From Dipteris shenzhenensis (lineage: Eukaryota; Polypodiophyta; Polypodiopsida; Gleicheniales), in assembly GCA_047967505.1 (NCBI GenBank), contig CM106541.1: a stretch of DNA of 64,000 bases, one strand, 5' to 3'. This document shows, piece by piece, positions 21,389-31,765 of the stretch (positions are counted from its first letter, which is position 1; each line of letters begins with the position of its first letter). A program made the position numbers and the translations under genes. Below the pieces are notes generated by a model. It searched no databases. It saw nothing but the letters and a program-made list of their open reading frames with translations, and was not told the DNA's origin.

Positions 21389-21577
21389 CAGGTATCTTCA
21401 GGGGCACATGTTTGACCACATTGGTTCATATTCCCTATGGAAACTTTGTGCTAATATTTGAAATGACAAGATTACGTGTGCGTTGCGAAGGTATCTTCAT
21501 GGCCACATGTTTGCCCACATTGGTGCATATTCCCTATTGAAACTTTGTGCTCATATTTGAAAAAACAAGATTGTGTT
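21389..21577 (+). repeat. Tandem duplication, ~95 bp x 2
   Basis: Two consecutive copies begin AGGTATCTTCA and run through CATATTCCCTAT..GAAACTTTGTGCT to ACAAGATT, at about 21390-21473 and 21489-21572, with scattered substitutions. A TG-rich run follows (21573-21596), and an irregular CA-rich run lies at 21858-21930. Confidence 0.8.
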
Positions 21578-22044
21578 TGTGTGTGTGTGCGCGTACAGTT
21601 TTTTTGGGGTTGAAATCCATTTGTCACTATATTTCATAGAACAGTCCCGAGAAAAGGGACAGCCAGTTACAAACCATCAGAAGATATCATTATACGACAA
21701 GAAGGCAGGATAATCTAAATCCCGAGCATGTAGGCAATTATAAAGAGATTGCCTTAAGGATGCTCGGAAGAACTGATACTTAGCCAAAGAGGGATCACCA
21801 AGTATGGTCCTTTCACAGAGTCCATAGTGCCCAAAACGAACCCAGTAAAAATGCCTATGCACACACACACATGCTTACACATGGAGTCGTGCATGTGTGC
21901 AAGTGAGCGTGTGCACACACATATACACACTCATATCTTTTAATTTTTGCTGGTCACAACACTTGGTTCAACCCCTACCAAGTATAAGCATGTACGTATC
22001 TACGCTGTAGTTTTTAGGTTTTTATGCTTATGTAAATTCTTTCT

Positions 22045-22228
22045 TTATCAAAGCTCACCTATGCACATCCTTCCCCTTAGTGCATTCGTGAGCTTTCATA
22101 AACCTATGTAAATTCTTTCTTTATCAAAGCTCACCCATGCTGTAGTTTTTATGTTTTTATGTTTTATGTAAATTCTTTATTCAAATGGTTATCTAAGGGG
22201 AAGGATGTTCATAGGTGAGCTTTGATAA
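22045..22228. repeat. 36-bp inverted repeat
   Basis: Arms 22045-22080 and 22193-22228 are reverse complements with one mismatch, separated by about 112 bases. Part of the left arm (TTCTTTCTTTATCAAAGCTCACC) is also present as a direct repeat near 22105. It could be a small foldback element or the product of local rearrangement. Confidence 0.75.
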
Positions 22229-22283
22229 CATGGCAGATTGAAATGCTTCAAAGACTAAAGTTCATCTCTCCAAGTGGCTTTCC

Positions 22284-22300
22284 TAGCCCTATAAAAGGGC
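22284..22300 (+). promoter_or_regulatory. TATA-like element
   Basis: CCCTATAAAAGGGCCCC is a strong TATA-box match within AT-rich sequence and may belong to a degraded LTR promoter upstream of the gypsy integrase scrap at 22736. No gene starts downstream at a suitable distance. Confidence 0.3.
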
Positions 22301-22735
22301 CCCCTTGCATAAGCAGAACACATGTGCATAGCATGCTTTTTGCTTAGTACTTGGGCTTGAACTTGGCACATGCAATATACTGTTAGATAGTCTATTGTCT
22401 CTTGCCTCGCACCTAGTTTACTTATTTGCTATAAACTAGGCATTGTAAGGTTCTTGTGGTAACTGTGTTTTTAACAATTGTTGGCTTTGATTTAACTCAA
22501 TGTCCAATAGACGACCAATGTTGCCTCCTTTGTACATTTATTAGAGTGTTTAAAATACAAAAGGATCAACATTTTGTTTTCATATGTGAATCATGAACTA
22601 CATATCTGATCCATGCGTGAGTTTTTTGGGAATATTATTTCTAGATTATATTGTATGAATGCCACAATATTATATTTTACTATTGTTTCCCTCTCTCTAT
22701 GCTATTTTTCTACATTTCATTTAAAGTTGGGCATT

Positions 22736-22990
22736 TGTAAATGGAAAGGAGCTCCATGGATTTTGTAGTAGATGTGCCAAAGACACAAGGGGTTGTGATT
22801 CCTTCCCTGTGATGGTTGATCATCTTACCAAGATGGCTCATTTTATTCCAACTATAGAGTCTAATGATGCACACAATTAGTATATATATTAACAAGTAAC
22901 TTATCTTGTTTGCATGGGTTAGTTGAATCCATAGTGTCAATAGAGATGTACGGTTTACTGGCAGCAAAGAATAGTCTTTGATTTGCATGT
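22736..22990 (+). pseudogene. Gypsy (chromovirus-like) integrase scrap
   Basis: Broken plus-strand frames contain SSMDFVVDVPKTQG, VDHLTKMAHFIPT and SVNRDVRFTGS. These match the integrase core blocks (S-x-DF-x-x-x-LPKT, V-D-R-x-SKMAHFIP, S-D-R-D-x-RFT) of chromovirus-type gypsy elements, including the two catalytic Asp regions. Four or more frameshifts or stops occur in 250 bases, and no LTR is recognisable on either side. Confidence 0.7.
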
Positions 22991-24849
22991 GCGTGTAAGT
23001 GGGTTACCATTGCTAAAAGAAATATCCATGGACGTTGCTAGGTAGCATGAAGCCGTTCCGGTCTACGAATGCTGAAAAGTTTTGTACTTTTTTGCCTTCA
23101 TTTCTGGGATACAAATTTTAAAGTTAATAAGTTACTCACACGTCTACCACGATAGTTACCTTGGAAGGGGGATACAAAGGAAGGTGTGTTTTGTGTTTCC
23201 TTCAAGTCTGTCTTTTAGGCAATACAATTTTTAATAGATCACTTAATTACTCTCACATCTCCCATGCCTTTTCCTGCAAAGTCCTCCGACTCTCTCTAAC
23301 AAACAAGCTAGAGCCATCATGTTCGTTTCTTTCTTATGTAGAGATAGTGTCCCCGAGACCTCTCCTCTACCTTTCCAAAGGTAGAATGTAAGCATCTATC
23401 TCCTTAGTTACTTAGACACCCCCTCTAGTGTTTGTTGTTATTTGTATATACACAACTTTCTTGGAATATACACAAAGCATGACCTCATTTATCCATTCTT
23501 CCTCTCTCTCCCTTCTCTCTGCTGTTTGTTCCCCAAAACATGGACATTACACCTTACTTTCCAAGGTTGATATCAGAGGAGAACAGAGATGCATTCCTGA
23601 GAGTGATGGGAATATTTATGGAAGAAGATATATATTACATTCTCTATTTTTGTCTCCTTTAATCTCCCAAAAAATGCTTGCACAATTTCTCTATTTTGAA
23701 GTATAGCAATATTCATCTCCCTTTGATACGTTGGCCCTATATTATGTGACTACGTAAGCCGCACACATTGTGGTAGCTCCATCTGGCATCAATTGTTCAT
23801 GTGTCAATGTTCTCTTCACCACAACTCCTGCTCCATCATGTTCTCCCTTGCCATGTCGTGATGCTAAGAAAAAATGGCTTATCTCTATCCCAATCAAACC
23901 AACATACCTTGCCACAAAATGAAATGGCTTGCAAACCTTGAATTAAGAAGCAGCGCCATCTAACCATACCCCAATGTCATTTAATTATTGTCCTTTGTTC
24001 CTTAAACATTGAAAGTGTAGCATGAGGCAATGTTGCACAAACAATGTATCATGAAGTCTATCATCACAAATGAAAAAGTGCATAGTATTGATGAATTCAC
24101 AAGCGTTGCATATCACACTATGTGTATAAATATGGTGACGTATGTAGAATGCCAATGCATAGACTGGATCTCATTCTACTCTACAAAAGCATAATTTGAG
24201 CAAAATCTACCATAGACACAACCATCATCAGGGAAATTATGAATACAGTCCTTGAACTATTGTGCTTGCCACCACCAACGATGTAATTGTGAGTATGAAG
24301 AGGTTCAACATTATTTCCAAAAATTGATGGAACTCTTAACATTGCATTTCCTTGTTTACAATATCTTTCCTTTTATTTTTGTTTTCCTTTTTGTCCAAAG
24401 CCTTCACATATTAAAATAACTTCATAGTCATATTTTTGCCTCCCTTTCTTGTCTCCTATGGGCATCATTTCAATTTTCTCACACCATATTTTTTGTATTC
24501 TCCCATCAAGCACTTCTTGTCACGGAAGAATTTGTCTTCTTTGTTTGGAAATAATATTGACTCCCGTGACTATTTGACAACATTGAAAGTATGAACTCAA
24601 ATGAACATGTCATGCTTGTACCATCTCCTACATAGATCTCACATCCACATTGACATCCACTTGGATGAAGATCAAAATTTTGAGAATGCATGCGACTAAA
24701 GCCTTTCTTTATTCATTGAGTCAAGAATATATATACATGTTTTACGGACTCAAATGAACAAAATTGAATTTTGGATTTAGGATGAGAAGATTTGAATCTG
24801 TCAAATAGCTCAACCTATAAGAAAAAAACCAAGACCTGATTTAAGGTAC
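22991..24849. other. AT-rich stretch without recognisable gene
   Basis: I see only short chance reading frames, one of 92 codons at most, and no transposon termini or RNA genes. Base composition is AT-rich throughout. Confidence 0.6.
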
Positions 24850-25740
24850 ATGTAGGTGCTAACTATCATAAAACTCATATGTTGACTACCATAAAACAGG
24901 TGTTAACTATCATAAAATTGAATGTGCTGATTAACATCGATGAATGTTCTTCCTATCATGGATGTGTGTTTTGGAATCGACAAATATGCTAGCTAATATT
25001 GATGAGCATGCTAAATAACATGGATGAATTTGCTAACTAATGTGACCAATGGGCCAACTAGCATGAGTAGACTTGTGGCATTAGGTTCTTGTGTTTAAGT
25101 AAGGTTGGGCTGGTGTTGAGTATGCATATAAGAAGTAACTAGCATATGGTTCTTATGCTATTCAGCATGGACTATTGACTTCTTCGAACAAGAAGATTGA
25201 GGTGGCAATGCTAATTACATTGGTCACTAAGTGTGATAGTATCTTGGTGTTAACCGCCTAGCATGGACAGCATGGATTCATGTTTTGAAATCGACAAATG
25301 TGCTAACGATTATTGATGAATGTGCTAACTACTGTGGATGAATGAGCTAACTAACTTGACCAATGTGCTGACTAGAATGAGAAAACTTGTGGCCTGATGT
25401 GCTTGTGCTAACTAGCATGGATGAATGTCCTAATGTGCTAATTAGCACAAGAAGACTTGTGGCATTATGATATTGTGCTAAGTAAGAGCAAGCATGTGAT
25501 AATTTCTTACTAGCATGGATGTTTGTTTTAAAATTGACAAATGTGCTAAAGAACATTGATAAATGTGCTAACTAACATGGAAGGATGGGGTAACTAATGT
25601 GAGTATGCACTAACTAGCATGAATGAATGTCCTAACTAGCATGGATGACTGCGCTAATTAGCATGACTTGTGCAATTAGGTGCCTGTACTAAGTAAGAGT
25701 GGGCTTGTGCTGAATAGCATACAAGAAGCTACCAGCATAA
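24850..25740 (+). repeat. Degenerate GCTAACTA/CATGGATGAATG repeat field
   Basis: About 900 bases are built from loose repeats of words such as GTGCTAACTAGCATG, GGATGAATG and ACTAACATGG, spaced irregularly at 20-50 bases with heavy divergence. It is an old, degenerate tandem array without coding capacity. The similar TAGTACTAAATGC field at 51825-53080 uses a related CTAA-rich vocabulary but a different core unit. Confidence 0.75.
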
Positions 25741-26212
25741 GGTGCTTGTGATGATTAAGATAGTCAGCTTATTCAATACGTTGATGCTTCTAGCATGTGG
25801 CCAAAATGAGAGTAAGCGATTTCTATCATCCATTTGGGCTTCCATACAAAATCTTTCCTTCTACAAGGAACACTTAGAAATTTGCATTACTCTTACCACC
25901 TTAGCAATGGGCATGTCTTCTCTGGTGTTCATTAGCATGGTCAATGTACATTTCTTTACGAACAACTCTTGGTTGTTTGTAGGCTCCTTAACAATAGTCG
26001 ATGTTTTGCACCATTGGCTATTATGTTGCTTGAACTTGAGTGCTACTAAATTGTGAGTTTTTTGATAGAGAGTTTACGAGTTTTTTTCATGTATACCCTC
26101 ATGCATATGCTAAAAGTAAAACTAAGATTTGACATTTTAACGGCATTTGTAAAATATAACCATGTAAATTTCCACAAAACTATCTTGAATTGTCACCAAC
26201 ACACCATGTATA
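25741..26212. other. Flank of Copia-1, no recognisable gene
   Basis: A 104-codon plus-strand frame (25742-26056) is hydrophobic and Leu-rich but shows no known motif and abuts the repeat field; I do not regard it as a gene. The last five bases, GTATA (26208-26212), are the left target-site copy of the adjoining Copia element. Confidence 0.5.
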
Positions 26213-26934
26213 TGTAAGAAAACAATACAACGTCTGTGATCAACAGATAACAGGATCTCGTACGCAAGAGAGAAAAGAAGATAGTATGGAGAATCAAAAA
26301 TTTGATTACTGTAGAACTGATACAATAGATGGCGCTGCCTCCCAGCCGTGCGCTCCTGTGAAAGAAGCTTTGATGGCGAGCTGGAAATAGTAGAGGACGG
26401 AGGCTGGATGCTAAGGAATCAGGGTTGCTGTAGCCAGTGATGAAATGAGCTTCACGGGCTTGCTCTTATATAGCCACCAGTCGTAGTCGGTTGGGCTCAA
26501 TTGGGTGACCGACCCAGTCTGCCCAAAACGGTTGATTGGGGGTCAGTCCCGAAATAGGCCACCGACCACACGATAGAACCGGTGTCCAAAATAGAGCAAC
26601 TGACCTACGGTTGTCGTTCGGCCCACAGCCATCCAGGATCATCTGGGACTCCAAACGGGCCCCGCAACCCGAGAGTGGACTGCCCCAGGAAATGCTCCGT
26701 CTACCCCCAATGCGGTCAGTCATGGGATGCCTTCCCGCACTTGCATGTAGCCTAGTTGGTAGTGTGCCAACTCTGTCCAGCCATCAAGCCACACATGGCC
26801 CCCATTTGGTGTCCAAACTAGGACCTACCGGATAACCGAGCTACTCAAATGCCTTCTCCTCATATGGGGGGCTTACAAGTAGAGTTAGCTGGTTCTCGCA
26901 TAGTTACATGAGAGTGGAGCATTGATATCTAACA
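26213..26934 (-). repeat. Copia-1 3' LTR
   Basis: 722 bp, plus-strand ends TGTAAG..TAACA. A minus-strand TATATAAG box lies near 26467. The segment near 26742-26760 (GTAGCCTAGTTGGTAGTGTG) resembles a tRNA A-box region, probably by chance. Confidence 0.95.
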
Positions 26935-28465
26935 CCCCCCTCAATGTCCACCCGCAAGTGAACTTGCTTTTTCGGTCCAATGCCAAGTCGATGAAGATGC
27001 CTCTCCAGCAAGTCTCTTCTAAGAGCTTTTGTGAAGATGTCCACAGCATTCTGTGTAGTCGGACAGTATACCAAGTCGACCTCTCCATCCATGATGAGCT
27101 CGCGTACAAAGTGATATTGAATCTCAATGTGTTTTGTGTGAGCGTGGAACACAGGGTTCTTTGCAATCGCCATGCAACTCTGATTGTCACATGATAACTG
27201 CGTAGGCTTGTTCTGCACTACACCCATGTCCCCCAGAATCCTCCTCAACGACACTGCCTCGCAAGAAGCAAAGCATGCTGATTTGGACTCAACCTCGGTA
27301 GAAGAAAGTGCAAATGTGGGTTGCTTCTTGCTGACCCATGACACAACTCCAGATCCAAGTGAGAAAACAGTAACGTGTCACTGATCTCCTGCTGTCCACG
27401 TCTCCTACCCAATCCGAGTCACAGAATCCGGTCAAGATGTTGCCCTTGGTATAGGTGATGCCATAATCAAGTGTGCCTTTGATGTATTTTAGCACACGCA
27501 TCCTTGCCCTCTAGTGGTTCTCCCGGGGCTTATTGGAAAACCTGCTTAGTATACCAGTCGCAAAGCTGATGTCCGGCCGTGTGTTGCACAAGTAAATCAA
27601 GCTGCCCACAAGCCTTCTGTACTTCGCTTCATCCACCAGTGGTGAAGAATCCTCATTTGAGAGCTTCACGTCAACCTCCATAGGGGTACCAACTGTCTTG
27701 CACTCAGCCATGCCAAATGCCTTCAGTATCTCGCCAGCATACTTCAGCTGTGAAATGAAGATCTGTTTCGGCTCTTGCCAAACTTCAATCCCCAAACAGA
27801 AATGCATCAGTCCGAGTTTGTCATTTCAAACTCTCTGCCTAGCAAATGCTTTGTCTGCGAGATCTTCTCTTCATGGTTCCCTGTTATGACAAGGTCGTCC
27901 ACATAAAGGACCACAATCATACACCTGCCTCCTTCTCTGAAGATATACAAATTTGCATCTGATGGGCTCCTCCTGAACCTGTTTTGCAGAAAGTAGGCGT
28001 CAATTCGCTAGTACCACGCTCGTGGGGCGTGTTTCAGCCCGTAAATTGCCTTCTTTAATTTATAGCCTTTACCTTCTCAACCGGGGATCTAGGGATCACA
28101 AAACCTAGTGGTTGTTCCATGTATACCTCCTCCTTGACATCCCCATTCAGAAAGGCGTATTTTACATCCATTTGAAACACGGGCCAACTTCCTTGGGTAG
28201 CTAAAGCCAAAACACTGTGAATTGTGGTTAGTCGAGCTGTGGGAGCAAAAGTATCTTGATAATCAAAACCATGTACCTGTGCAAATCCTTTTGCCATGAG
28301 CCGAGCCTTGTACTTATCCAACATGCCATAGGACTTGTACTTGGTCTTGTACACCCACTTGGTGCTGATTACCTTGCGTTTTGGTGGATGATCCACAAGG
28401 TCCCAAGTGTTGTTCTTCATTATATGGAGCCATACTCTGACTGCATAGCCTCCATCCACCTATCA
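26935..28465 (-). pseudogene. Copia-1 reverse transcriptase and RNase H
   Basis: Minus-strand frames give the Copia RT: NNTWDLVDHP, KVISTKWVYKTK, KARLMAKGFAQVHGFDY, FAPTARLTTI, FQMDVKYAFLNGD and EEVYMEQPLGF. The catalytic block VLYVDDLVITG is near 27880-27915. FCLGIEVWQEP, YRRLVGSLIYL and RPDISFATGILSRF follow. RNase H motifs are FCDSDWVGD, SSTEVESKSA, SCDNQSCMAI and HTKHIEIQYHF, then VDIFTKAL. Frameshifts and stops fall between these blocks (near 28055, 27850, 27500 and 27380), so no functional enzyme can be made. Confidence 0.9.
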
Positions 28466-28635
28466 TCACCCTATGCCTCTTCAAGACACTTGGGTTCATC
28501 AGCATGGATCACTTCTGTCATCAAAGCATAGTTGACCAAGTGTTCCTGCGCTCTTCTTTGCTCCTCTAATCTCTTGGACCGGCGGTGTTCGGATGGTTCC
28601 TCCTCAATGGCTGGAGGTTCTTTGTCGTCCAAAAG

Positions 28636-30075
28636 CTACTTTACCCACTTCAGGAATGGCTTTTGCCATTGTGGTTCTGTAGGCTCTTCTTCATCTTCTT
28701 TTTCTTGAATCCTCCCAAGCACCGTTGGGGGAGTTCGGTCTGCTGTTGGTGGTGGTACTGGATGGATATCCTGGTCTTGGCTGTCTGGGAAGGAAGCATC
28801 CTCCTCCAATTGGTGCGGTTGTTCTGAGAAGACCACATCGTGACTTACTATTACCTTCTTGGTAACATGGTTATAGAGACGGTAACCCTTTGCCTCTTCA
28901 CTGTAGCCCAAGAAAATACATTTTCGGCTCTTCGGTTCCCATTTGGTCCTATTAGCATCAGGGACATGCACAAAACAGTCACATCCAAAAACTCTGAAAT
29001 GTGCAGTTGAAGGTGTCTTACCAAAAAAGGCCTGCAGTGGAGTCATCCCGTTCACAGCTTTCGTGTAGCTATGATTGCCAAATGTAAACTGCCGTGTTAC
29101 ATGCTTCAGCCTAGAAAGTCTTTGGCAAATCTTTCCCTTTCATCATACTCCGGCCCATTTCGCAGATGACGTGCATCTTACGCTCTGCTACTCCATTTTG
29201 CTATGATGTATGTGGCAGGGGTTTCTGCCTCTTGATCCCGTGACTTTTGCAGTAACTCTCGAATTCAGTTGATGTGAACTCTCCATCTCTGTCTGATCTC
29301 AACTTCTTTACCTTCTTCCCCATTTCTTTCTCGACCATTACATGCCATTCCTTGAACTTACTAAAAGCCTCGTCTTTAGTCTTCAAGAAGTATATCCATA
29401 TCCTTCTACTGTAGTCGTCGATCAGGGTCATGAAGTAGTACGAACCACCCAAAGCTTCCGTCTCCATCTTTCTGCAGAGGTCCGTGTGAACGAGCTCTAG
29501 AGGAGCCTTTGCCCTGCTGGCCTCTTTAGGAAAGGGCTGCCAATGCTGCTTGCCCATCATGCAAGCTTCACATACATCAGGCAGATCTGAAATTTTTGGT
29601 AGGTCTGCAATCATTCCACTTTTATGCATCTCCTTCAAAGAACTAAGGTTTAGATGACTAAACCTCTCATGCCACAGCTTAGTGTTCTTCACATCGGCTT
29701 GAGCACTGAAAGTTGAGAGTTCGTAGATGTTGTTGCGCCGTTTACCTTTACCAATGACCTTTTCTTGAAGTTGCAGGATCTGTGTACCATTCTTATCGAA
29801 TTGAAGTTTGAGGTCCCGATCTGTGATCACAGAAACGGACAACAAGTTCCTCTTGATATTTGGCACATAAAGAACATCGGACAACTGTTTTACAACTCCA
29901 TCTGACTTGAGAGCAATCGTACCTTTTCCTTTTGCTGGACATTTTGCATCATTGCCGACTGCTACCAGGATGTCATTCCCTACCGGATGTAGAGAGAAAT
30001 ATCAATCCTTCTGATTGGTCATGTGGCGCGATGCACCACTGTCAATGATCCAAGTTCATCCATAGGTACATGAAC
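28636..30075 (-). pseudogene. Copia-1 protease and integrase
   Basis: The retropepsin active site IIDSGASRHMT lies near 30030-30060 and is followed by a stop. The 227-codon frame at 29201-29884 holds the GAG-preintegrase zinc region (LWHERFSHLNLSSL, VCEACMMGKQH) and the integrase core with HTDLC (first Asp) and LRSDRDGEFTS (second Asp). The catalytic Glu block QNGVAERK follows just after the stop at 29201. The 28636-29055 frame carries the C-terminal PLQAFFGKTPS, FRVFGCDCFVHVP and KCIFLGYSEEAKGYR blocks. The order is normal, with at least two interruptions. Confidence 0.9.
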
Positions 30076-30183
30076 TACCTCCGTGCAAATCTCCTCAATT
30101 GCTACGAACAACTCTACTAGTGCTGCCTGCGCGCTGTTGCTGGACTCTTTCTTTACTCCGTTCTTCTCATCTGCAATCTTCTT

Positions 30184-30968
30184 TCAGCACTCATCCTGCT
30201 TGTGCCTTGCCTTGTTGCAATAGAAGCACTTGATCTTCTTCTTTCTCTTTTTATCATCAAAAGAATATGGGTTACCAGAGTCCTTATCCTTACCTTTCTT
30301 TGATCTAGCATAGAAAGCCGAATCTTCTCTAGTCCTCGTCTTTTGATGCATCTCCTCCTCCAGAAGAATCGTGCTGAAATCCTCAAAGTTGAGGGGCGGA
30401 TTTCTGATCTGCATATTCAGCGCCGTAACAAGACTGTCATACTTTGGTGGGAGAATCCGTATACACTTTCGTGCTAGATTCTCGCTGGTGATAGTGATGC
30501 CAATCGCAGTCATCTGATTGCACAGATTCTTCACCCTGGTGATGAACTTCTTTGCCGCTTCAGACTCAGACAATTTCTCGTTCGCGAGTTGAGTCTCGAG
30601 ATTCTGAATCTGCATCTGATTCGTGGTCTTGTATTGATTTTTCAAGACCGTCCATGCCTCCTTCGCTGTGGTGACATGTTGAATTAACACCATGATGGAA
30701 TCACTTACACTGCAAACAATAGAACACATCGCATCTACATTTCTTCTTATCCACGCGAGAATCTCATTCGTAGTTGGTACTATCTGTTGTCCTGCATTGG
30801 CAGATCTGGTCTCGCAACTGGCCTCACGTCCACCCCACTAGTAGTGTCCCAAAGCTCATATGCGCTTAGGATGGTCTTCATCTTGAACTTCCAGAGTGGA
30901 TAGTTAGAACTGTCCAACTTTCCACTTTCATCGAACGGTGGGATTCGCAGGCTTGCGGGCTAGGCCAT
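30184..30968 (-). pseudogene. Copia-1 gag
   Basis: The likely gag start at 30968 is followed by a stop at codon 3 and a second stop near 30776, with SNYPLWKFKMKTIL between them. The 181-codon frame 30184-30729 carries the gag core (AKEAWTVLKNQY, LETQLANEKL, ITRVKNLCNQM, RILPPKYDSLVTAL). It ends with the zinc knuckle CFYCNKARHKQDEC, in which the usual Gly before His is Ala-Arg. Confidence 0.85.
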
Positions 30969-31028
30969 TTGTCACAATCTACTCACAAACAGAAACACAC
31001 TACCAAATCTTCTTGCTAGAGTCCCCAG

Positions 31029-31040
31029 GCTCTGATACCA
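31029..31040 (-). other. Copia-1 primer-binding site
   Basis: The minus strand reads TGGTATCAGAGC directly inside the 5' LTR. This is the standard site complementary to the 3' end of initiator-Met tRNA, which primes minus-strand DNA synthesis. Confidence 0.95.
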
Positions 31041-31760
31041 TGTAAGAAAACAATACAATGTCTATGCTCAATAGATCATAGGATCTCGTACGCAAGAGAG
31101 AAAAGCAGATAGTATGGATAATCAAAAATTTGATTACTATAGAACTGATACAATAGATGGCGCTGCCTCCCAGCCATGCGCTCCTGTGAAAGAAGCTTCG
31201 ATGGCAAGCTAGAAATAGTAGAGGATAGAGGCTGGATGCTAAGGAATCAGGGTTGCTGTAGCCAGTGATGAAATGAGCTTCACGGGCTTGCTCTTATATA
31301 GCTACCAGTCGTAGTCCGTTGGGCTCAATCGGGTGACTGATTCAGTTCGCCCAAAACGGTTGATTGGGGGTCGATTGAAATAGGCCACCAATCACATGAT
31401 AGAACCAGTGCGCAAAATAGAGCAACTAACCTATGGTTGCCGTTCGGCCCACAGCCATTCGAGATCATTTGGGACTCCAAACGAGGCCCGCAATCTGAGA
31501 GTGGGCTGCCTCGAGAAATGCTCCGTCTACCCTCAATGCGGTTAGTCATGGGATGCCTTCCCGCACTTGCATGTAGCCTAGTTGGTAGTGTGCCAACTCC
31601 GTCCAGCCATCAGGCCACACATGGCCCCCATCTGGTGTCCAAACCAGGACCTATCGGATAATCGAGCTACTCAAATGCCTTCTCCTCATATGGGGGGCTT
31701 ACAAGTAGAGTTAGCTGGTTCCCACGTAGTTACATGAGAGTGGAGCATTGATATCTAACA
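31041..31760 (-). repeat. Copia-1 5' LTR
   Basis: 720 bp, the partner of 26213-26934. It is followed on the right by GTATA, the second target-site copy. Confidence 0.95.
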
Positions 31761-31765
31761 GTATA

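Larger units (their letters stand above)
26213..31760 (-). mobile_element. Copia-1: full-length LTR retrotransposon
   Basis: The 5548-bp element on the minus strand has LTRs at 26213-26934 and 31041-31760, both bounded by TG..CA, and a perfect 5-bp target duplication GTATA (26208-26212 and 31761-31765). The primer-binding site next to the 5' LTR is TGGTATCAGAGC, complementary to initiator-Met tRNA. The polypurine tract is TTGAGGGGGG before the 3' LTR. Domain order gag-PR-IN-RT-RNase H defines Ty1/copia. Comparing the first ~205 aligned bases by eye gives about 15 LTR differences, mostly transitions, so the insertion is old. Coding capacity is destroyed by stops and frameshifts. Confidence 0.95.

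Noticed and set aside
24850-25740. CRISPR-like array
   Set aside because: Repeats are degenerate with no constant repeat length or unique spacers, and the genome is a plant nuclear one.
25742-26056. 104-codon hydrophobic frame
   Set aside because: Leu-rich AT-driven composition, no motif, and it starts inside a degenerate repeat field.
26742-26762. tRNA-like A box in the Copia-1 LTR (also near 31573)
   Set aside because: No matching B box or cloverleaf; both LTRs carry it because they are copies, so repetition is not independent evidence.
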